A program made the position numbers and the translations under genes. From Symbiodinium natans (lineage: Eukaryota; Sar; Dinophyceae; Suessiales; Symbiodiniaceae), in assembly GCA_905221605.1 (NCBI GenBank), contig CAJNDS010002082.1:389501-453500 (forward strand): a stretch of 64,000 nt of DNA, given 5' to 3'. Under the pieces are notes generated by a model. The model was not told the origin of the DNA and ran no database searches. It was given only the letters and a program-made list of their open reading frames with translations. Positions within the stretch are counted from its first letter, which is position 1. Every line of letters begins with the position of its first letter. Shown here piece by piece: positions 55,561 to 64,000 of this stretch.

Positions 55561-57640
55561 GCTTGATTCGTGCAAGCAATGTTGTGGCGGCATCACAAAT
55601 CGGAAGGGTTTACCGAGCTATATGCTGCCACTCCCGCCTGCTCCGCTTGTTCAAGTCAGATCGAAGGTTCAACAAAAAGCTCGAGCCACAATCTACAGTC
55701 AAGCGGGCGTGTGAAGAACGCATTTCAGGCCTGACAGGATCAAGCAAGATTATCAGGGAGGACTGGCGATGTGATCACAACTTCGAAAGGCGTGACCACG
55801 TGACCCTCACCGTAAAGAACATACAGCTGGGCAGGAGTCCCGACGTTTCAATCGGAAGTGATTGGAGATATATGTGTGTCTATATATTATACAGATATAT
55901 ATATATATATTATGTATATGTAATGTGCTGTCACCGCAGCTCTGCTACCTTGACCTGGTCCAAGGATTGACTTGAAAACCTCGCAACGCACTTTCTTACC
56001 CTGCACTTATGCACAATCTTCAACCATCGTCCACGCAGCCAGTTTGAAAGCCCAGAACCCCCACGGACTTGCGTCCGGTCCAACCTCCGAGTTTCGATTG
56101 GCACAAGCTTGTGCGTTGCTAGTGACTGCTAGGGCTGCCGGTGTTACCAGCGGCAGCGTCGAGGTGTGTGTCACAGTTTCAATATTTGGCCGTTTCGGGG
56201 AAACCGCTTTCGGGTGACCTCGCAGCAAATCGTGTTGGGGGGTTTGTGCAGCTCGAGCCTCTCGATGCTAAGTGACCTCTTAAGCACGCGCAGGGGCCTA
56301 TGTCCCCACAACAAACCGGGACGAACGGGACCGACCCCACCAAAAAAACACGACCAAGGCCAATTCGTTATCAACGCATTGTGAATCGGAAAGCCGCAAA
56401 CACAACCTGCAACACAACAACGCCTTCCCCTGCGGGTCATCATCACAGAAAAGCTCCTGACCCTTGCTGCCAGCGTCAACCTCGCTCTTTACGTCAGGCC
56501 ACTGCTGGACCCAATAGCCATTGCCGTCGGAACTTTAGCAGCGTTCTGTCCTTTGCTTCAGTTTCGCTTCAAAATTTGTGGCTTTTGGGCCTGAGCGGGT
56601 CAGCTGAGCCTCCAGAGACCCCACAGATCCAGAGACCCCACAGACTTTCGCGATTGCAGGCCCCGTGACGTTTTCGGCCCCCAAAGTCAAGAAACTGTGG
56701 CTCATTAGGGCTCATCAACCCAGAGCCGACTCCCGAAGTGGCCCGGCGGGACAGGAAACCAAGATGCCCGGCGCTGCCCGGTGTTGGGATGCGGCCGACA
56801 TGCGCGACAGAGGCATCACTGAACCTCCCTCAGAGTTTTTCGGGCCGATCGCGCAATGGGATTGTAGGTTGTCTCCCGCACATTTGGCCTTCTGACTCCC
56901 CCCCAGCATTTCGGCAAAACGCTCGCTGGATTCCGGCGCGGTCATTCCGGTCCTGTAAACTTAGCCGGAAGCGGAAGCTGGGAGAGTGGGGTTTGGACGT
57001 GGGAGCCACACAGGATTGCTCGGGATTTGTAGTATGCAATGTAGGGAAACATCCGGAAACAACACCAAGGCCAAGAGAAATGTGAAAACGCAGCGCTGCC
57101 AAAGAGAACAACAATGTAGCAATTAATGTGTGAAGCTCAACAGGGCTGACAGGGAAAACGGGGATGCTGGAAGAAACGCTTTAACAGCTTAGGTAAAAAC
57201 TCGAGGACAGACCGATGCTTTCAGGGCGCGGCTCTTGAACACATGAGCTGCCCAAAGGTGGGCTGAAGGCATTTACGCAAAGAGGATCGAGTGACTGACT
57301 GATACTCGCGCTACGCCCAGAGTACATGCGCTAACCACCTCGAGTCTAGTCTAGTCCTCTCTCTCGAGAAAAGCTCCCTGAACGCCTGCATGTCCCCTCG
57401 GAAGCACTATCCCGAATTGGGCCCGTTGTCATTGTAAGATGGCTCGAATAAAACGCAGTGCCAAGGTGATTGCGTATCGGTGTGGCATCGTGTAGCGCTG
57501 CGCAGTTTGCAGCACCAGCAGAAGTGAAGTGAGACCCGTTTAATCCGAAAGAGCTTGATCTGTGTTTTCTTTCGCCCGTCGTCTGTATATTTCCTTCTCC
57601 TGTATCTCGGTGGCTTGTGTGAGAAAACAAGCAGACCTGT
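55561..57640. other. Long stretch without recognisable genes
   Basis: A TA microsatellite lies at 55868-55920. Open frames on both strands (55972-56217, 56171-56479, 56738-57085, 57346-57630) lack motifs or consistent splicing. 57604-57642 carries the short repeat shared with 33969. Confidence 0.35.
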
Positions 57641-57645
57641 CAAAT

Positions 57646-57648
57646 ACA

Positions 57649-57689
<41 letters not shown>

Positions 57690-58070
57690 GCGCACACACA
57701 CACACACATCTCAACACATCAACACACACACACATCAACACACACACACACATGCGCACGCACATGCATGCACATAAACCCAACATGCACGCACCAACAC
57801 GCCCACCTCAACACACGCGCACACACACACACACTCACCCACCGTCATCATGATCATCAGCATCATCACCATCACCATCACGCAAGCATCAACTCACACA
57901 TGCACACAGACACCCACCCACCCACACACCCACGCAAGCACACAGACATACATCAGCACACGCAGCAACACTGCAACTAACACACACACACACACACTCA
58001 CACATCAAACAGCACATCAACACATGCTTGAAAACGTGCATCAGCACACACACACACACACAGAGCACAC
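57646..58070. repeat. CA / CACACAT microsatellite complex
   Basis: CA runs interspersed with catcaac, cacgcac and a cat(ca)n block (57845-57885: atcatcaccatcacc). It ends at ~58070. Confidence 0.95.
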
Positions 58071-58800
58071 CACACCGCGCCATCTTTCCGAGATCACATC
58101 CTCCTCGATCGAGAGCAGCCCAAAGGATAGTTTTTTACTTGTTATGTGGGGTTTTCCAGCCCTTTGTTCGAGAGATATCCTGGACCCTTTAGGTAAACAA
58201 ACGTTCGAGGATCGAGTCATACTGGCAACCAACCGCCAAACTGTACAGTGCTGTTTCATGTATTCATACGGCAGAAGATTAATGCGCATATTCAAATGCC
58301 TGATTTGGGCTACCCAGTGGGCTGTTTGTCTGTTGCAGGACATGTGCTTTTGTTCCGAACCGCTCCGGCCTTGCGAACCCATTCCGAACCGTTCCGAATC
58401 GTTCCAACCTTGGAATCGCGAATCCTGGAAACCGCTTTGAACCGCTAGTTACCACGGTCACCACCACGTTCCCCCCCCAGGCCACAGGGTCGGACTGCGT
58501 ACACGTCAACCCAACTTGCATCCAAGTGCATTGGCAACATCAAAAAAGACGAAAAAAGCAACAAGTCTGGGTTCTTGGGCCGAGAGTGGAGCATGAGAGT
58601 TATTAGAGATCTGGACAGACCTGGGAAACAAAACACCTTTTCATGATGGACACGTTGAAACGACGTCCTGCACGTTTCAGCAGGACTAAGCTTGAAAGGC
58701 TCTAGGGTAGCTATCCATAAAAATCTAGCACATGCCGATAGGTCAGCGGAGACCTGCAGCAGAAAATCAGCGGTTCCTGTACAATTCTTCAGGCATATCC
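58071..58800. other. No gene assigned; GAACCGTTCC repeats
   Basis: A plus-strand frame (FEDRVILATNRQTVQCCFMY, ~58205-58265) has protein-like composition, but it enters from the microsatellite and the minus strand is equally open. 58355-58450 has degenerate repeats of gaaccgttccg. Confidence 0.3.
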
Positions 58801-58959
58801 GTGCGGGACGGCTCGCAGCATGTCAGTTTGGGGCCTGCGCGAGTGATTCATGATGGCACAGGGCGCACTTTTTGTGGACAAGTGATTGCCAGTGCTTCGT
58901 CTCACGGTGCCTTGCTGAGCCTGCGAGATCGTCGCTGCTTGCTGTCCGCGGCAAGGAAG

Positions 58960-61900
58960 CTGTACATCTGAAAAGAAGAGACACGATTTTGTGTGTGTGT
59001 ATATATATATTAAAACATATACATATATATATATATATAAACATTAGACAGCGGGATAGACGCACAAAGATGGGGGGTGGACCTCGTTCAGCATTCCCTG
59101 CAACAGCTGCTCTCGAAATGCTCTCAAAGCGCTCTCTCTTCCCCACAGCTGCGTCGCAATGCTTCGCGTAAAGCTACGCGCAAAGCTTCGCGCCTGCAGG
59201 TCCTTCTGCCTCTTCTTGGACTGGCTTAGCTCTGCCTCGAGGGTGTCCACGTGCCTTTCAGTCTCCGCCTGCAGATTTGCCTGCGAAAATCGAAATGAGT
59301 AGCAACAAACATCACTTAGAAAGAGACCGTATGTGTGCAGGTGTCCATCTTCAACTGATAGTTCAAGCTATGCCACTCTCTGCCTGCGCCTCACGAAAGC
59401 GCTGGAGGTCAATCTCGAGATACGCCTCGGAGCTGTGCGTTTACTGCATTCGCGGAATCCGCAGAACACTTCGCACAATTTTTGCGTGGCGGGGACTGCG
59501 CGAGCCAAGGCTTCGGCCTTCTCGTCCTAAAGAGCGGCACACACACAATCAATCACACACACACACACACATAGCTCAGATGGTGGAAAGCAACTGTCAC
59601 GCGAGAGTTCAGCATCTTCTCCTCCGCCAGCTGCCTGTCTTTCTGGACCTTCTCCACGCCCGCCTCACTGTGCACTCCACTTAGTTTCGTCCAATTTACC
59701 GAGCAGCGAATCCCCTGAAGCAACGACCTCGAGATCGGCAGCGCGGCCCTCCAAACTCACAATCTCGTTCCGGCAGTCTTGGTCCTGAGGCCAAAAACCT
59801 AACAAGCTGCCAAGTTTGACCTTCAACAATTCCTTCCAGAAAGTCTATGTTGCGCGCCCTCCCCACAAATAGGGCGCCCAGCCCAAAATTCTGCCTCACG
59901 ACTGGGACCCCTTAAACACGGTACCTCCGTAGACCACAAGTGCTCTTCAAAATTCAGGCTCTCCTCTCTCTCCTGCTCGGCAGCTCTTCTCGCAGGATGC
60001 TTCTTCTATGGCAGGCGCGCTCCTTGTGACCGAGGTCCAGCAGGGACTTCTCCTCAACTTGGAGCCTTAAGTGAAAGAGTGAAAGAGCAGCCTCTGGCCT
60101 GGACTCGTCGAGCTTCAAAAAAGCAGAGGCCGGAGTGGAAGAACTGGGGCAGGGGCTCTGTCCTCAGAAGGCGCTCTCTCGCTTCACTTCAAACTACGGT
60201 AGCGTGGTCTCAAGTCTCAAAAATCTCAAGATATCTCAAGTGTCCACGAGCTTCGCACCTCAAGGCCTCGATGGCGGCGCGCAGCTCCGCCTGAAGCAAG
60301 GCACACTGCGCGGTAGCTGCAGCTCAGCTGCAGGAGTCCAGGAGTTCACTGCAAGTACTATCTCAATATACAAATACAATGGGGAAGCTGCGAACACAAG
60401 CGAGAGCATCCCACGAGAGCTGGCTTTGGAGACGGCAAGTCTGACAGGTCACTTCTTCGCCTCGCCCTATACAGATGCCCATCGCACGGGTTAGCGAAAT
60501 CGCAGCTTAACAGGCGCTAGCCCATCGCCTCAGTTACAACTTCTAAACTGACTTATATGATATAATGGTACAAACCATGCGAAACCATGCAGGCATTGCG
60601 AACCGCCTCCTGCTCTTGCCAGGAATTTCGCTCCTGAGCGGCGGCGGCGGTGTCGGCCGCCCGTTCCGCCTCTGGGGCTCCGGGGGTTGGGGGGAGGCCC
60701 GGGGATCCCCAAAAACTTTGAGCCTTGGAATGGGAATCACCATCTCAAGCTAAATTGAGCGCGGGTTAGAATATGAGTTTCTCAAGGGGTAGGGAGATGG
60801 AGAGGGGGGGAGATGGGGGAAGGCTGGAAAGGGGGAAGATTTCGACGGCGATGGCCAAAGGCACGCAGAGCAAGAGGCCTGGCCTCGAGGCGTTGCTTCT
60901 CCTCTGGGACTTGCAGTGGGTTTGCAGCTGGGAAGACGTACATACGAGCTTGTGCCGAGTGGAGCATGGAACTGCCGCGCATATCCTCAAACCCTTAGTT
61001 CAGGGGTTTAGGGTAGCTGCTTGGAGGCGCTGGCAACTAAACCATTCAAGAAAACATTCAACAGGCTCCTCTGGGCCACATACAAATCACCTGACTTGAG
61101 TGAGCCTACAGTATGTGCTAAGTGGTCACACCCACTCACTACGAATAACCATTCGCTGTTGTCGCATAGAAGCCATGGAAACTTGCACGGAACGAGGCAT
61201 GAGGCTCAGAAGGTTCGTAGAGCTTTGCAAAGCTTGCAAGTAGCTTTGCAAAATTTTGCAAAGCTGTGTTATGGAAGGGTTTTGGCATGTCGGCATTTTC
61301 CCTGCTCGCTGTCTCCTCCTTGCGGACATCGGCCTGACATCGAACGCAGCAGCATCATGGCTGTGCCGCAAACGGTCCAACTCGAGTAAACAGAAGGCTT
61401 GAAATTTGAAATCTAGTCTTACAGTCTGTGCAGTACGTCTATTTGTGTGTGTGTGTGTGCGTGTGCGTGTGTGCGTGTGTGTGCGTGTGCGCCTGTGTGC
61501 GTGTCTGTCTGTCTTCGTCCGTCTCTGTCTGTCTCTGTCTGTCTCTGTCTGTCTCTGCCTGTCTCTGCCTATCTCTGCCTATCTCTGTCTCTGTCTCTGG
61601 CTCTGGCTCTGTCTCTGGCTCTGTCTGTCTCTGTCTGTGTGAGCGTGTGTGTCTCTGTGTGCTTCTGTTGTCTGTGTTTCTTTGGTCCTTTGTTTTGTTT
61701 GGCACGTTTGCGACCGACACCCCGTGGCATATCGTGGCCTCCACGCGGAAGCGGTCCATCTCCCGCTCCAGCTGAGCCAGGCGCTGCCCTTGCTCCTCTG
61801 CCTTTGTTGAAAGCTTTAGGGAGCTTCGCGTCGTGTTTAGGCTTATACAATCCGGCTATAAGGTTTAAGGGATCATGCCTATGTAGCTTCGCCTCGTGAG

Positions 61901-64000
61901 GCCAAGCAAGACAACGAGGTAGCTGTATAACATGGCGCATCTACAGCCAATCCCTGGACCCTGGCCACACGTCCAACCCTAAAGCCCTGACCCCGAGCAT
62001 TTGCCCCCAGCAAAATCCTTGTAAGCCCTTTCAACCCCGAAATACAACAAAACACAAAGCCAAGAAAACACATATCCCTCAACCTCAGCCGAAGAGGCTT
62101 CAAGGCCCCCTCCCTTTTCTGCGGCCTGCTGCTTCAGCTCTTGCTTCTCGACGTCGAGGTCCGACCGTTGCTTCACAATGTCGGTCTGCAGCTCCTCCCC
62201 GAAAGAGAGGAAACAGTTGAGGGCCACACAAATTGTGGGAGGGGGGGAGGCAAAACTGCAAGGAATCGGTCAGACCCTCTCCTGCAAGGTGTCGGCCTCA
62301 GATCTGCAAGATTCGAAGCGCTCCACTGATGCTGAACTCGGTTCCACTGTGGGAACTGTGCCGAATGTACGGGGATCCGTTTCGGCTTACGATGACCACA
62401 AATCCCACGATGTCATTGCCTGAATTCTGCCGGCCTTCTGTTGGGCCGCCGCAAGTCGGACTCGAAGGTCTGCAGCCTCCTGTCACAGCTTCCACGGATT
62501 CTGGGCTGCGACCGCTTTTTGTGAGATGCTGAAGTGCTGGGACACGTTGGGACTGCTGGGCGGTGGTCGCTCCCCCGACCGGGTCTTAAAGAGCACAGGT
62601 GCAACATACATCTTCGCTATAGAATCGAGAGCATAACAGACTCTGACGGACACATCGAACGGCGCTCCCGCTCTCTCTAAACCCAGGGCGCCTCTTGCGC
62701 CGCTTTGCAGACCATCTCCTCAAGTTGTGGGCTCAGAGGGAGCAAGGGACATGTTTCGTCGCAAGCCCTGTCCAAGTTAGGCCCCGGCCGTCGACCTGAT
62801 CTCGGCCTGACAGCAGAAACTACTAGCGCCCAGGTGCAACACTCAGCATGCTTCTCTCGCTCTGTCATGGCTATCAGGCTATCAACCAACGAACCAAGCG
62901 CCCAACCCTATCCAAAACCCACGACAAAATATCTGTTGTGCACACGAACAACATGCAATCGTCACATCAATGTGCGCCCTCACTCATAGCTGTTGCCCAC
63001 TCCAGCATCTACTGCGTGCCTCCAGCACGCTGCAGCGGGCCTGTCAAAAGTCGAGGCGAGGCCATGAAGAAGCCAGTGCAGAGGTTCAATCTGCAGAAGT
63101 CCGTCTGAAGTCCCTGCACCTCCCTGTTCTCGGAGTGCTGCTGCTCGAGAAGCATGACGCCTTCTTTAGCTTTCGCCTCGATGACCTGCTTCAGACCTCC
63201 CATTTGAGAGTGGTGCAGTGCAGTGGTGTTAAGGATAAACTATAGGCAAAACATGTACCGACTAGGTGGGCCTGCAATCTGCTGTTGCGACTCTTCCTGA
63301 CCCGGGCGCTCTCAAAGCCTGCCCTCACATGACACATGGAATATTAGTTGCAACCAGTCCTGAATGTCTGCAAACTGCTTGGCCATGTTCTCGGTGACGT
63401 GCGTTCGAAACTCTTCCATCTTCCTTGGGGTTGAAGCACTCTTCACTCGCTGCATCGCTGGAGCGACTCTTCACAGGACCTTGTCTGCTCTTGCTGCATC
63501 TTGTCAAGGATGTCCGAAGCGCTTTCCCTGGCGGTGCTTACAGAAACCATCGCTTCCCATTCAGTGGACAGGAACGGAACCACTGCAGTCACGTCCGTCA
63601 TCCCAGAGATCAGGCAACTGCGGTTTTCTCTGCTGATGTTCACCCGCGACAGATTCATCAACCAATGGTGATTCGACCCAGGAGAGTTTAAGCCCCTCGC
63701 AAGGGGAGTTTGTCCCAAATTGCGGGAGGTTGTGTCACCTACTAATACGAAGCAAACTCATCGTGAAAAACGAGGACCTGCACTCCAATTTATACACTTT
63801 TTGCGAGAGTTGCATTCCAAGGCGCTTTGTCAGGAGGCGCTGATTCAGTTCCTCGAGCTCCTTGTCCAGAGCCGCACGCTCCTGCTTGGAAATGTCGATG
63901 CAAAACCCATCCAAACTGTTCCAGGATAAGCTGGCCGCGTTTGGCCCTTTGGGAAGCCCCTGCGCGAGCCTCCAAGTCCTGCTCGGCTTCATCTGTCATT
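58960..64000 (-). CDS. Long coiled-coil protein gene, more than 20 small exons, 5' end outside window
   Basis: Exons from right to left, all rich in Glu, Gln, Lys, Ala and Leu heptads: DEAEQDLEARAGASQRAKRG (~63997); ISKQERAALDKELEELNQRL (~63903); SASDILDKMQQEQTRSCEES (within 63650-63445); MEEFRTHVTENMAKQFADIQ (~63425); GLKQVIEAKAKEGVMLLEQQ (~63198); EEMVCKAAQEAPW (~62722); EAADLRVRLAAAQQKAGRIQ (~62485); ASVERFESCRSEADTLQERV (~62335); DIVKQRSDLDVEKQELKQQA (~62185); EEQGQRLAQLEREMDRFRVE (~61805); EKQRLEARPLALRA (~60915); ERAADTAAAAQERNSWQEQE (~60670); CALLQAELRAAIEALR (~60300); REESLNFEEHLWSTE (~59960); NEIVSLEGRAADLEVVASGD (~59770); EKVQKDRQLAEEKMLNSRVT (~59655); DEKAEALARAVPATQKL (~59530); SSEAYLEIDLQRFREAQAES (~59440); NLQAETERHVDTLEAELSQS (~59275), then ESALRAFREQLLQGML. 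Introns often end AG and the exon begins G. This is a structural or scaffold protein; no motor or catalytic domain is visible in the part present. Confidence 0.75.
58998..59040. repeat. TA/GT microsatellite
   Basis: gtgtgtgtatatatat and catatacatatatatata, just downstream of the last clear coiled-coil exon. Confidence 0.9.
61444..61680. repeat. TG / CTGTCT microsatellite inside the coiled-coil gene
   Basis: GTGTGC then TCTGTC and CTCTGGCT units in an intron between exons at ~61730 and ~61390. Open frames here are artefacts. Confidence 0.9.

Noticed and set aside
57850-58440. 196-codon plus-strand frame
   Set aside because: First half is CA-repeat peptide. The second half is protein-like, but no motif or splice evidence supports it and it opposes gene direction.

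Overview
The window looks like nuclear DNA of a dinoflagellate, most like a suessialean or symbiodiniacean genome. It is GC-rich. Genes are broken into many very short exons whose borders repeatedly read AG|G, with GC as well as GT at apparent donor sites. Nearly all recognisable coding signal lies on the minus strand. Interstitial CCCTAAA-type (TTTAGGG) telomere-like repeats and very large simple-sequence arrays fill the spaces between genes. No bacterial operons, rRNA, tRNA or CRISPR arrays were seen. Exon coordinates are estimates from reading frames, family motifs and plausible splice sites, usually good to a few codons.

Layout, all minus strand unless stated. 1-8.2 kb: a lycopene beta-cyclase-like gene in at least 20 micro-exons, running off the left edge. 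The ~4 kb gap between its exons at 4,707 and 710 holds a second complete-looking gene for a multi-pass membrane protein, also minus strand (nested gene). 9.0-10.8 kb: a probable Sec7-PH Arf-GEF. 11.2-12.6 kb: an ankyrin-repeat gene. 15-19.3 kb: exon clusters of unrecognised genes. 19.87-20.4 kb: an AT-rich dispersed element with an inverted second copy at 36.5-37.0 kb. 20.6-22.5 kb: unrecognised exons. 22.9-23.4 kb: a partial duplicate of exons of the gene at 42.9-44.1 kb. 24.6-27.0 kb: a strand-asymmetric poly-G/GATA array. 27.66-28.16 kb: a TG array. 29.0-30.1 kb: a protein kinase, with its 3' end copied at 30.8-31.5 kb. 34.3-36.3 kb: diverged repeats. 37.0-37.6 kb: a TGTGCG/TGTGGG array. 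37.9-40.9 kb: an MBOAT acyltransferase of the HHAT/GUP1 type. 42.2-42.5 kb (plus strand): an AT-rich reverse-transcriptase fragment with an A-rich tail. 43-44.05 kb: a gene with a KH-like segment and a zinc ribbon. 44.6-45.35 kb: C-rich repeats. 45.55-49.88 kb: a 42-bp minisatellite of about 89 copies, interrupted by an AT-richer island of unknown origin. 50.5-50.9 kb: a KH-domain gene. 51.0-51.8 kb: a 73-bp tandem repeat with telomere-like spacers. 51.9-55.6 kb: membrane and helical exons. 57.6-58.1 kb: CA repeats. 59.0-64.0 kb: a long coiled-coil gene running off the right edge.

The genes do not form a common pathway. The cyclase would act in plastid carotenoid synthesis, the Arf-GEF in vesicle traffic, the MBOAT enzyme in membrane acyl transfer and the kinase in signalling. 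The main biological points are the nested gene inside the cyclase, the one-directional gene order, and several segmental duplications and arrays that seem to have spread gene fragments.
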